From positions 27,246,203 through 27,310,202 of the forward strand of contig NC_049979.1 in NCBI RefSeq assembly GCF_000003815.2: a stretch of DNA of 64,000 bases, given 5' to 3'. Under the pieces are notes generated by a model. The model was not told the DNA's origin. It made no database searches and worked only from the letters and a program-made list of their open reading frames with translations. This stretch comes from Branchiostoma floridae. Lineage: Eukaryota; Chordata; Leptocardii; Amphioxiformes; Branchiostomatidae. The translations under genes and the position numbers were made by a program. Of this stretch, positions 12,023-22,100 are shown piece by piece; position 1 is the stretch's first letter; the number at the start of each line of letters is the position of its first letter.

Positions 12023-13152
12023 GAGGAATATTTTCTTCTCATTATACATTTTTATTACTTAAAAAGTTCATATCTACCATATATCCAAATTTGGTTTGTC
12101 TGCGATGGTTACTTTTCCCACAGGAGCGGTTTAAAGTCAAGTCAAAAACACTGTGTTTTGAGGCTGTCAGGCCTAGATGCATATTGGAATTACGTCATAA
12201 TGGAGAAACATTAAAAAACTTGCCTTTTTCTGACATCGCTTTTCTGAAAACGGATAAAATGGGGTGCAAAGTCTGCCCATGAACTTGTCCGGGAGGGTAT
12301 GTGCACTCTACGTCGTTTCGGTGCTGCACATCGGCAGAAAACCGTCTTTAAAAGTTGTCACCGCTGACGTCACGGAGTGACGTCAGCGGTTGCTCAAGGA
12401 AAACAGCAGGGGGGCGCGTTTTAAGTTCGTCGCTTGTAAGTATAATGAAGAATGTGCCAGATTTTGACATGGAGCGGCAGACCAGATCTCACACTTTCAG
12501 AATCAAACGCGTCCGACACCAAACTCTTGGCTAATTCGCCGTGGACGGCCCCTTAAGAAGCACAATGCTCCTCAAATGTGTGCAAGAATGCATTCTTACA
12601 CAGTGCAAAGCACAAACTGGATCTTATTGTCGGCGCTAGAAGCGGGCAGTTTGAATAAGCGCGGCAGAGATGTGTAGTACTTTTAGCAGGCTACTACTAC
12701 ATACCACCGAAAGAAAAAAAGATTGCCGCGTTAAGGAGCTATGAACCGAAAGTCAGTAAACCCAGTTTCGCCTTAAGTAAGGGCTTAAAGCACCAAGATT
12801 TCAGCTTTAATACCCATTTAAGTCATACTAATGAACGGCATCGCGAACATATGCGATAGGTGAACGACAAAGGTCGGCCCCAATCAAATGACATAGAGAA
12901 TGATATGATTTTGGAAAATTCTGCCCGCCAGAAACGTTTAAAGTTGCCCGTAATAGTAGTTCGAAGGGGGGGGGGGGGGTGAAAAGGGGGAGGGGGGCGC
13001 CAATAGCCTGTACATGAATATGCTGACTTTTTAACTACAAAAATGCAAAACGGTGGTTTTTTTTACATAATATCACGACATCTGATGACAACATTACAAT
13101 GCGTCGAAATTACGTCATCTATGACGTCATATAAGGTACAAGCGGCGCCCTA
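12023..13152. repeat. S spacer 1 (1130 bp) with CRE hairpin
   Basis: This non-coding spacer lies between E units 1 and 2. It contains a perfect hairpin at 12360-12390: ACCGCTGACGTCAC, loop GGA, GTGACGTCAGCGGT. It also has a poly-G run near 12967 and ACGTCATCTATGACGTCAT near 13123. There are no inverted termini of its own. Confidence 0.8.
12360..12390. promoter_or_regulatory. Perfect 14-bp palindrome with two CREs
   Basis: Both arms contain TGACGTCA, the full cAMP-response element. The stem is 14 bp with a 3-nt loop, so it is either a strong cruciform/hairpin or two opposed bZIP sites. The identical structure is at 14157-14187 in spacer 2. Confidence 0.6.
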
Positions 13153-13156
13153 TTAA

Positions 13157-13815
13157 GGTTCCGGTTCGGAGTTTTTTTTAGGATTTGCGGCCGATTTGAC
13201 TGTCTCTGAGAAAAGCACTAGCGCTACTCAAAACATTGTTTTTCGGATAATTCAATGTTTCCGATGGAAAAGGGTGTGTTGTCGCTGACCGACAGACTCA
13301 TTTGACATTTTCTGTAGAAATGTTGTTTTTGGTAAAAACCATCAAAAATATATGCTTTTCATCCAAAAATTGCTAATTTGGGGCCATTTTTTACAGGCCG
13401 CTACACGGAAAAAATGAATTTTCCTGGGATAATGACTGATATGGCAATGAAGGTCAAGACTTCTTCTGTATACTGAGTAAAAAGGAAAAAAAGTTATCCG
13501 ATACGTTTTCCGCGAGCTCCGATGGTGCTAAAACACCCAAAACGCACATAGAACGCATGATCTGGGTAATCAGGCGACGAAACGCTTTACCGCTATCGCG
13601 CGCACTAATACCCGGAAGTGTTCGCCGCACGATCAAATCTCCGACACCATAAAACGCTACGAATAACAAGCATTTGGAGAAGTATAAAAGATTATACACT
13701 TCTAAAGCGATAGCCGAAAAATCTAGAGCCAAAACTATGGAGACAACCTCTGATTTGCGTCTTATTCTTAGGGACTATTTAGATATCTGGACACTTGAAA
13801 TTCCGAACCGGAACC
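13157..13815. mobile_element. E unit 2 (659 bp)
   Basis: Flanked on both sides by TTAA (13153-13156 and 13816-13819). Termini GGTTCCGGTTCGGA are inverted. It is essentially identical to units 1 and 3. Confidence 0.85.
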
Positions 13816-13819
13816 TTAA

Positions 13820-14951
13820 GAGGAATATTTTCTTCTCATTATACATTTTTATTACTTAAAAAGTTCATATCTACCATATATCCAAATTTGGTTTGTCTGC
13901 GATGGTTACTTTTCCCACAGGAGCGGTTTAAAGTCAAGTCAAAAACACTGTGTTTTGAGGCTGTCAGGCCTAGATGCATATTGGAATTACGTCATAATGG
14001 AGAAACATTAAAAAACTTGCTTTTTTCTGACATCGCTTTTCTGAAAACGGATAAAATGGGGTGCAAAGTCTGCCCATGAACTTGTCCGGGAGGGTATGTG
14101 CACTCTACGTCGTTTCGGTGCTGCACATCGGCAGAAAACCGTCTTTAAAAGTTGTCACCGCTGACGTCACGGAGTGACGTCAGCGGTTGCTCAAGGAAAA
14201 CAGCAGGGGGGCGCGTTTTAAGTTCGTCGCTTGTAAGTATAATGAAGAATGTGCCAGATTTTGACATGGAGCGGCAGACCAGATCTCACACTTTCAGAAT
14301 CAAACGCGTCCGACACCAAACTCTTGGCTAATTCGCCGTGGACGGCCCCTTAAGAAGCACAATGCTCCTCAAATGTGTGCAAGAATGCATTCTTACACAG
14401 TGCAAAGCACAAACTGGATCTTATTGTCGGCGCTAGAAGCGGGCAGTTTGAATAAGCGCGGCAGAGATGTGTAGTACTTTTAGCAGGCTACTACTACATA
14501 CCACCGAAAGAAAAAAAGATTGCCGCGTTAAGGAGCTATGAACCGAAAGTCAGTAAACCCAGTTTCGCCTTAAGTAAGGGCTTAAAGCACCAAGATTTCA
14601 GCTTTAATACCCATTTAAGTCATACTAATGAACGGCATCGCGAACATATGCGATAGGTGAACGACAAAGGTCGGCCCCAATCAAATGACATAGAGAATGA
14701 TATGATTTTGGAAAATTCTGCCCGCCAGAAACGTTTAAAGTTGCCCGTAATAGTAGTTCGAAGGGGGGGGGGGGGGGGTGAAAAAGGGGAGGGGGGCCCC
14801 AATAGCCCGGACATGAATATGCTGACTTTTTAACTACAAAAATGCAAAACGGTGGTTTTTTTTACATAATATCACGACATCTGATGACAACATTACAATG
14901 CGTCGAAATTACGTCATCTATGACGTCATATAAGGTACAAGCGGCGCCCTA
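13820..14951. repeat. S spacer 2 (1132 bp)
   Basis: Near-identical to spacer 1. Differences cluster at the poly-G tract near 14764, which could be true variation or sequencing error. It carries the second CRE hairpin (14157-14187). Confidence 0.8.
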
Positions 14952-14955
14952 TTAA

Positions 14956-15614
14956 GGTTCCGGTTCGGAGTTTTTTTTAGGATTTGCGGCCGATTTGACT
15001 GTCTCTGAGAAAAGCACTAGCGCTACTCAAAACATTGTTTTTCGGATAATTCAATGTTTCCGATGGAAAAGGGTGTGTTGTCGCTGACCGACAGACTCAT
15101 TTGACATTTTCTGTAGAAATGTTGTTTTTGGTAAAAACCATCAAAAATATATGCTTTTCATCCAAAAATTGCTAATTTGGGGCCATTTTTTACAGGCCGC
15201 TACACGGAAAAAATGAATTTTCCTGGGATAATGACTGATATGGCAATGAAGGTCAAGACTTCTTCTGTATACTGAGTAAAAAGGAAAAAAAGTTATCCGA
15301 TACGTTTTCCGCGAGCTCCGATGGTGCTAAAACACCCAAAACGCACATAGAACGCATGATCTGGGTAATCAGGCGACGAAACGCTTTACCGCTATCGCGC
15401 GCACTAATACCCGGAAGTGTTCGCCGCACGATCAAATCTCCGACACCATAAAACGCTACGAATAACAAGCATTTGGAGAAGTATAAAAGATTATACACTT
15501 CTAAAGCGATAGCCGAAAAATCTAGAGCCAAAACTATGGAGACAACCTCTGATTTGCGTCTTATTCTTAGGGACTATTTAGATATCTGGACACTTGAAAT
15601 TCCGAACCGGAACC
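14956..15614. mobile_element. E unit 3 (659 bp)
   Basis: Flanked by TTAA at 14952-14955 and 15615-15618. Right after it the interrupted purine-rich module resumes with TTCTGTGTCTTTCGCC. Confidence 0.85.
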
Positions 15615-15618
15615 TTAA

Positions 15619-15960
15619 TTCTGTGTCTTTCGCCGAGAGAGAGAGAAAAAATCGCAGGCACACGCGAAAGTAAACAACGACGCCAAAACGGATCGATGGA
15701 TGCGAACTGGGGAGAAAAGCGATTTACACGAAATACCGAGCGACAGGAAACAAATAAAATATACAATGCGAGTGTTAGGTCTATCTTTCTTCTAAGTTCT
15801 TGATTTCAGTAAAGCGATTCCTCGCGCTTGCATGCGTTTTTTTTTCTCTCTCGCGCTGGCTGACTTGCTGCGAGAGAGAACAAATCCTGGGCGGGGGGAA
15901 ATAAACGCCAGGGGGATAGGAATGATAATCTGGCACGCAGACGAAAGAAGAACGCGAGCA
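15619..15960. repeat. Right half of interrupted module plus satellite stub
   Basis: This matches 6687-7010 (TCGCAGGCACACGCGAAAG, GATCGATGGATGCGAACTGG, GGGCGGGGGGAAATAAACGC), but the satellite array that follows in the other copy is reduced here to a few dozen bases. Confidence 0.8.
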
Positions 15961-16435
15961 AGATGAAATATTATCATAATGATATGAATAAAATGTTGTT
16001 GTTGTTTATGCTGTAAAATCAATGCCTGTGGTGGGTAAAGTCAGGGTGATAATCTAATTGCGATCCATTAAAACACAAGTAGTAGTTATTATCGAAATAG
16101 GTCCAGCCTTTTGGCAGGATGCCCCATTCAATATGTTGTTTGCGCTATTGACATGCCTATCGTAATAAGGTACAGACGTTTAGGACAACATCTGATTTAA
16201 GTTCTCATTTCCCTGAGAAAAGGCTGGAATTTCTTGCTCAGTTGTAACCGCAACAATATTTGCGATGTATGATGCGATGTATATACTAGACACATGGATC
16301 TGTGTTTCATACATTATCCTTTAAATGTTAAAGCACCATTTTACCCACATCAATATCACACTTTGCTATACTTCTTAATCATCCAGATACACAGTTCTTT
16401 AATGATGTCTGTGTAGGCTTAGACGACTGTCTGCA
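15961..16435. other. No supported feature
   Basis: Unique AT-rich sequence. No gene, element end or tandem repeat is recognised. Confidence 0.5.
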
Positions 16436-16439
16436 AAAC

Positions 16440-16765
16440 AGTCGGTGTTTTCTCTCACATAAGATTTGTTTTTTCCCGCAAAGCATTTTCTTTCACGCAA
16501 GATATTTTCCTTCGTGCAACGTATCATCTCTCACGTAAGATCCGTAGTATTCTCTAGTCTCTTCCGCAAAATAGTTTCTCTCGCGAAAGATATTTTCCCT
16601 CGCGCAAGATATAACTTTCCCGCAAAGTATTATCTCTCACGTAACATATTTTCCATCCCGCAAAGTATTTTCTCTTGCGCAAGATATTTTCTCCCCTACA
16701 GAATATATCTTGCGCGAGAGAAAATACATTGTGGGAGAGGAAATATAGTGTTTGGGATAATGAAT
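16440..16765. repeat. Inverted-orientation GGAAATA satellite remnants
   Basis: TATTTTCC/TCTCTCGCGCAAGATAT motifs, the reverse complement of the satellite core, are repeated about every 20 bp. Near 16700 the orientation flips to AAATACATTGTGGGAGAGGAAATATAG, forming an inverted junction. Confidence 0.7.
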
Positions 16766-16768
16766 ACT

Positions 16769-16769
16769 T

Positions 16770-16818
<49 letters not shown>
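16769..16818. repeat. (GT)n microsatellite
   Basis: About 24 uninterrupted GT dinucleotides. A shorter (CA)n run lies at 17029-17040. Confidence 0.95.
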
Positions 16819-16819
<1 letters not shown>

Positions 16820-17164
16820 GGGAAGAAAGCAAGAGCAAGTACCTCATATGCATATATTACAAGAACATTTGTAATAACGTTCTCTCAAATGATTAGAGAA
16901 AATTATTGTACATCTTTAACCGTATTCGATATTAATACGTTCTATTGTATTAAGTGATGTCAACAGAGAATACGTAGACATGTGCAATGCATTCAAATGA
17001 ACACAGTGTACACAAGCACTCATCATACACACACACACACGCTTACACAGCGCACACAAACGTACATGCACATAACTGCACATATATTGGTATAACATAA
17101 TGTTGTCAGGGGTAATCTACGATATCCAAGTCATCAGTAACGTTGTTTAAGCATTTACTCCCAT

Positions 17165-17300
17165 CCATCACCAAATGTCCGTTTTTCCTCTCGCGCTCTC
17201 TTTTGTTTTCCCTCGGACGGGTGTAGTTTATTTCCTCTCGCGCGGTTTCTTTTATCTCTCTCCGCGTTTTCTTTCCTCGCGACGTTTTTTCTTCTTTTGA
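17165..17300. repeat. Inverted satellite-type fragments
   Basis: Pyrimidine-rich TTTCCTCTCGCGC motifs are reverse-complement relatives of the GGAAATA satellite. Confidence 0.6.
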
Positions 17301-17310
17301 CACCTTTGGC

Positions 17311-17424
17311 GCTCCATACGTCCTTGGTTGGTCCCCCATCCAAGTACTGTCCGGACCGCGCGTTGCTTAACTTCCGGGATCGAGGGATCAGGTGTACCAA
17401 CGCGCCACGCGGCCGTAGCAATAA
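17311..17424 (-). mobile_element. 5S-rRNA-derived SINE head
   Basis: The minus strand reads TACGGCC, then CCCGGAAGTTAAGCAACGCG and CAGTACTTGGATGGGGGACC. These match the order and sequence of the internal promoter of 5S rRNA (box A around AAGTTAAGCA, box C around TACTTGGATGGGAGACC). Only the head plus a little of the body is present. A 5S rRNA pseudogene is the alternative, but the extra joined sequence shared with 23692-23965 favours the SINE. Confidence 0.75.
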
Positions 17425-18750
17425 CTTGAATAAGGAGATAAAAGGTTTGCGATCTTCTTTTTGTTCTGCTAAGCCCCTAACGTTATAACGCCGGTTAGTA
17501 GCAGTGCACCTGTGTCGGTAGCTAGTGATCAGAACAAATAAACATAGGGAAATAAAGGTAAGGACACTGTGGAACATGAACAACTGATTTGTGGGTGCAA
17601 GACAAGTGATCTTAGTGGGTATTATAACACGTTATAACGTTACACATAACATTATACATGTACAAGGACGTGTAGGGGTGACTCAATGCAGCAGGGCCCT
17701 CCCAACTTCGGTTTTACACTGGCAGAGAGACCCCACCTCCGCCATACCAGGCTCAAGTTTCTTCCACTCCTGGATAGTGCGACGGAAAACGAGAGCCTGT
17801 AACGTTAGGAGTTGGATTTGTTATTCGCATGTCGCAATGGTCTGCAGTTTGAAAGCGTGGTTGGTGCGGCGGGAGCTTCGAGTTGCCAGGACCAGTTATT
17901 TGGTGACGCTTGTGGGACAGGAATGTGTTTTGTGGATGATTTTGTACATGGGTGTGACTTGTGAGCCTGGTATTATTCCTTCTGGTTTGCAAGGACTGCC
18001 AGCCCAGTTTGTTGATAAGTGCGGTGTCACAGAGCATGTGTGTGTTACGGAGATTTGTGCACGATTACAACTTCATCAACTGCTTATGCTGACAACTGTG
18101 TGACTGACAGCCGTGTTGAACTGGACAAAACACAGGATACCCCAACTCTGCATCGGTAAAGACTCTTTCTTTACTTTCCTTTAGGATGTACAAACACGTG
18201 TTTACGCTAGGAAAGTGTGAATGTAGCCATTCGAACGTTACCTTACTCATACGGCAGTGACCCCAAAGGTCGCCGTTTCTAACGATAACAAAAGTTCGTG
18301 CTGTTTACCAAGCCTTATTTCAGGATCCCACAGTCTTTAAGCCTGTAAGGCTCTCCATTCCAAGTTGGAGTAAAAATCTCCGTTGTGTATGTGTGTATGT
18401 TGGAAATGAGAAGACATTGAAGGCTAACGTTATCAAATGTAGCGCTACGTCGGCTATGATTCGAACGTAAATAACTTCTGTCTCATTTCAACTAAAGTTG
18501 GCCAGTCATTTCTCAGCGGACAGTTGTCAATGAAAATCGTTTGCGAAGGATTATGTACTCGCACCGTTATGGTGTTAAACTGAGGTTAGTTGTGTTTTTG
18601 TAGTTTTTTTTCATAAATGTGCATTTTTACGCCAAAGTGGGTGGGGGGAAGAGGATGGGGAGGGGGGCAAATCGAACTTGCGAACGCTGCTTCTAACGGT
18701 TATATGTTCTGGAACGCCATTGTACGGCATGGTTAGCCGGGGCAACCTTC
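17425..18750. other. Intergenic, no supported gene
   Basis: A 170-codon plus-strand frame and an overlapping minus-strand frame exist at about 17590-18100, but neither resembles a family I know nor shows exon borders. A 5' untranslated exon or promoter of the gene at 18859 could lie here and is not identifiable by eye. Confidence 0.45.
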
Positions 18751-18858
18751 TGTTTGCTTCATTCCGCGAGAGACTTCACCGCGGACGGACGTTCTTTTCA
18801 AGAGCTCCGCAGTCTCAGTGTTCCACACAGTTACGATCCTGACCGACACTATCCAACG

Positions 18859-21136
18859 ATGTCAGCCAGTCAGCCCGAGTCACCTGTGGTCGGCACAGCA
18901 TGCGCCATCGCAGGTAGACTCGCTCACCGGCGCGACGCCTGGAGGAAGTTGTGCGAAAACCGGGCCAAGCGGCTGCCAGCGATGGACGAAGCCGTGAAGC
19001 CCACCATTCTCTTTCAGGAAGGACCCAGCCCAGCGGAGGATGACAGCAGTGCCGTGGACAGCCCAGCAGAGACGGAGGAGTCGGAGTATGCTTCAGGTAA
19101 GGACACAACTTTCTTCTCAAGTTCATCAGTACAGGATTGTTGTTTTTTTTTGTCTGGTGGAAATGCTTTCAGTACCACGGCTACACAAAGTGCGAACGGC
19201 AATTTTCAGACGATCCAGGCAGCAATATTTCAGACTAAAACTCCAAAACAGACTCCTTCAGACTATGTCCCAAACATGGTATATTTCACATATCCAGTTT
19301 CTCTGGCGAGTGTATTCATTTTGTTATATCATTGTCCATATGGTAGTGGATGTAGTTGTGTAGTTGTTGCTGTTGTTGGTTTTCTGCTTTGCTTTGGCAT
19401 GAAGGTATTTGATTGAAGCAAATAGTTAGGCCATATTGATTTGATTACGACAGCCCAGCAGAGAACAGCCCAGCAGAGAACAGCCCAGCAGAGGACAGCA
19501 GTGCGGTGGACAGCCCAGCAGAGAAGGGGGACAGCAGTGCGGTGGACAGCCCAGCAGAGAAGGGGGACAGCAGTGCCGTGGACAGCCCAGCAGAGGACAG
19601 CAGTGCCGTGGACAGCCCAGCAGAGGACAGCAGTGCCGTGGACAGCCCAGCAGAGGACAGCAGTGCCGTGGACAGCCCAGCAGAGGACAGCAGTGCCGTG
19701 GACAGCCCAGCAGAGGAGGAGACCAGCAGCGAGAATGCTGACTACGAAGCAGATGATGAAGCAGAAGACAGCAGCGAGGAAGAAGATGACTCCAGCGAGG
19801 AAGATGACTCCAGCCAGGTATTTTAATATGATATGTACTTGGATACATCAGTGTATGTTATGGATGTCTGTAAGATTATACATAATTCAGCCTTTTGGCT
19901 GCCAGGTATATTCATTTTGAAAAATAATTTTCACTGTTTGATGAAAATTCTATTTACTGAATGATAAACCAATCATCATCATCAGGAAGAAGATGATGAT
20001 GGTGAGTGCAGTCAGGAGGAGATTGCCAGTCAGGACGAAAATGACAGCAGTGGTGTCAGCAGCCTCTATGACTTCACCAGCCGAGACGAGACTGCCAGCC
20101 GAGCCGAGACCGCCAGCCGAGACGAGACTGCCAACCGGGATGAGACCGCCAGCCGTGACGAGACCGCCAGCCGGGATGAGAGCTACAGCAGTGGTGTCAG
20201 CAGCTTCTATGACTACACCAGCTGGGACCAGGAGTCTAGCAGTCTCTCCTCAGTTGACTCTGAAAGTGCTTCAGGTAAGGACAACAGCTTTATTCTCAAA
20301 TTCATCACTACAAGCTTTTTTACTGGCAGAAGTACTTTCAGTACCACGGCTACACATAGTACTATGTTTTGAACTATAATTCTGTTCCAAACATGGTTAC
20401 ATATCCTCTCTGATTGGAGTATTCGTATCTGTTACATCATTGTCTACAGAAGTGCATGTTGTCATTGCCATTGTTGGTTTTCTCTTTTGTTTTGGCATGA
20501 AGGTATTTGATAAGGAAGCAAATAGTTGGGCCATGTTAATTTGATTATATGGATGACATCTGCGTGCAAGTTTTCAGCCATACCGTTAATCAACTTCTTT
20601 TTTGCTAAAGGTTTTTTTATTGGCCCGCTCACATCAGTTTGGCGGTTCCATACGATGTCATCCACATAATCAAATCAACATTGCCTTATTATCAGAAAAC
20701 ATGATGAATCAGTAGAATCATGTATTTGATTCTACTAATAATGGCCCCACCATAAAGGTGGTATCTCACTGCACTTGGGGCACCGGTGCGGCACTGCGAG
20801 GTTCCTTTACTGTGGCACTGTTGTGTTATTTTTGCTGATTTTTACAATTTAGATATTCCGTAAAAGTATGACTTAGAAGACAAAAAAATGACACAAAACA
20901 TAAGAAAATTCATCTCTGAAATCTGTTGAGTAAACTTTAGAACCCCCCAAGTGCAGTGAGATACCACTTTTATTTAAGACAGAATATGTTGACTGGCAAT
21001 TTCCAAAACTACAACATTGTTTCCGTCATGTGTAATTTTTCTACAACTTGTAGGAAAGAAGAGGAGGAAGTGGTGGAAGAAGCTGTTCTGTTGCTGCTGC
21101 AGCAGACAGGAGGCCTCCGACGATGAGTTTGACTAG
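18859..21136 (+). CDS. Acidic Ser-rich repeat protein with basic/Cys4 C-terminus
   Basis: I do not recognise this gene. Four coding exons join in phase: 18859-19096, 19459-19817, 19986-20274 and 21054-21136, giving about 322 residues. ATG 18859 is the first in-frame ATG. Donors are CAG|GTAAGG, CAG|GTATTT and CAG|GTAAGG. The acceptor at 19459 is chosen because it keeps the same SPAEDSSAVD frame that exon 1 already contains. Exon 2 encodes 10-residue DSSAVDSPAE repeats (30-bp DNA unit) and then an acidic Ser/Glu/Asp run. Exon 3 encodes TASRDE hexamers between two SSGVSS(L/F)YD(F/Y)TS blocks. Exon 4 encodes GKKRRKWWKKLFCCCC and a short acidic end. Basic-aromatic residues next to four cysteines suggest a palmitoylated inner-membrane anchor; this is inference. 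The body is probably disordered. Confidence 0.7.
20529..20685. mobile_element. Harbinger-like MITE (GGCCATG termini)
   Basis: Inverted ends GGCCATGTTAATTTGATTAT and its complement ATAATCAAATCAACATTGCC are flanked by TTG and TTA. It is a member of the family also at 43221-43628. GGCC starts and TWA-like 3-bp flanks fit PIF/Harbinger. It lies in intron 3 of the acidic repeat gene. Confidence 0.7.
20753..20972. mobile_element. MITE with AAAGGTGGTATCTCACTGCA termini
   Basis: Near-perfect inverted repeats of about 27 bp (AAAGGTGGTATCTCACTGCA and its complement) lie at both ends, with TA at each border, in intron 3 of the acidic repeat gene. Superfamily not certain. Confidence 0.75.
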
Positions 21137-21520
21137 AGAATGTGGTGAGTAAGGCTGGTTTTACTTGTTTGTCTGTATGATATGCTGACACAGTTGGGCT
21201 GTATTATGAAAGAAAAATCAGGAGGTGGTTAGGAAGATTTTTTCAGCCCTTAAACGTGTATTATTGTCAATCTGAAATGTTCAATATTGTCCAATGGTGA
21301 TCTACTGTGCTTCCATTCTTTTATTATACGTTAACCTATTTTTTAGAAATGATCATGAAATGCATATGTACATGCACACACATGCACTCATTCATGTACA
21401 CACTCAAATATATATACATACACACACTAATACACACATTCACATACATGCATGAATAGGAATTGCCCATATTCTAATACTTTGCTGTGACAAAAATGAA
21501 TGTGTGATAAATAGTCCTTA

Positions 21521-21875
21521 GGCCACACCAATTTAATTTCTTGGTTCACGGATTTTTTCATAAAAAATATGGAGCGAGAGGGCGAAGTAAAAATTGTAAA
21601 ATGGTTGGGGTAAAGGTAACGGCTAATCCAAAACATAATGAAAAAAGTTTTCAGCTTGAAAAAAGTACAAAAACACTATTTTTGTACAGTAACTGCACCT
21701 GTACCCACACCTTAAGGAGCTTATAATATAAAGGCCAATTTGCTACACCAGAAAGTTGGTGGATGGTTTCATCAATGGTGAAAATTTGCTGAGTAGTAAT
21801 TTTTATTTTTATCTTTATTTTCCAAAAAATAGGAGCGAGCGAATCCGTGAACCAAGACATTAAATCGGTGTGGCC
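21521..21875. mobile_element. Harbinger-like MITE, 355 bp, TTA duplication
   Basis: Ends GGCCACACCAATTTAATTTC and GTGTGGCC, with inverted match through TTGGTTCACGGATT. Both borders carry TTA (21518-21520 and 21876-21878). It sits in the 3' UTR intron of the acidic repeat gene. Confidence 0.85.
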
Positions 21876-21914
21876 TTAGTCCTGTCTTACACTCATCTTT
21901 TTCTTTTCTTTCAG

Positions 21915-22100
21915 GCAAGAAGGAGAAGATAGAAGACTTGTAAAGACATCTATTTTTGTAAAGAATTTTAGGAACTATTGTATAGTATCAGATGAGATGC
22001 TGAAGATCACTATCTGCAAAATCATGTATTTGTAAAATTAATAAGTTATCAAAATGTATATCCGGTGAATAAAGCTTGTCAGAGAATACTGAATAGTACA
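21915..22100 (+). other. Last exon (3' UTR) and poly(A) signal of acidic repeat gene
   Basis: The stop codon at 21134-21136 is followed by a donor (GTG|GTGAGT at 21146). A pyrimidine-rich acceptor TTTCTTTCAG ends at 21914. AATAAA at 22068-22073 suggests cleavage near 22090. The stop is only about 9 nt before the junction, so nonsense-mediated decay is not expected. Confidence 0.6.

Larger units (their letters stand above)
11361..15618. mobile_element. Composite insertion E-S-E-S-E (4258 bp)
   Basis: Three 659-bp E units alternate with two ~1130-bp S spacers, with very few differences between copies (mainly at a poly-G run and nearby). The flanks read GCAGG-TTCTG on the left (11356-11360) and TTCTG-TGTCTTTCGCC on the right (15619-15623). 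The paralogous site at about 6680 has one uninterrupted TTCTG, so the insertion appears to have made a 5-bp duplication. Each E unit ends in GGTTCCGGTTCGGA inverted repeats, and five of six E ends abut TTAA. Two readings remain: TTAA-targeting MITEs that were tandemly amplified, or an LTR-like element (E as terminal repeat, S as interior) amplified by recombination. No transposase, integrase or reverse transcriptase frame is visible. Confidence 0.8.

Noticed and set aside
17311-17424. Functional 5S rRNA gene
   Set aside because: The similarity covers the internal promoter but not the whole gene, and the sequence continues into SINE body; no T-run terminator.
17591-18103. 170-codon plus-strand frame
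   Set aside because: No ATG start, no family resemblance, and an equally open minus frame overlaps it.
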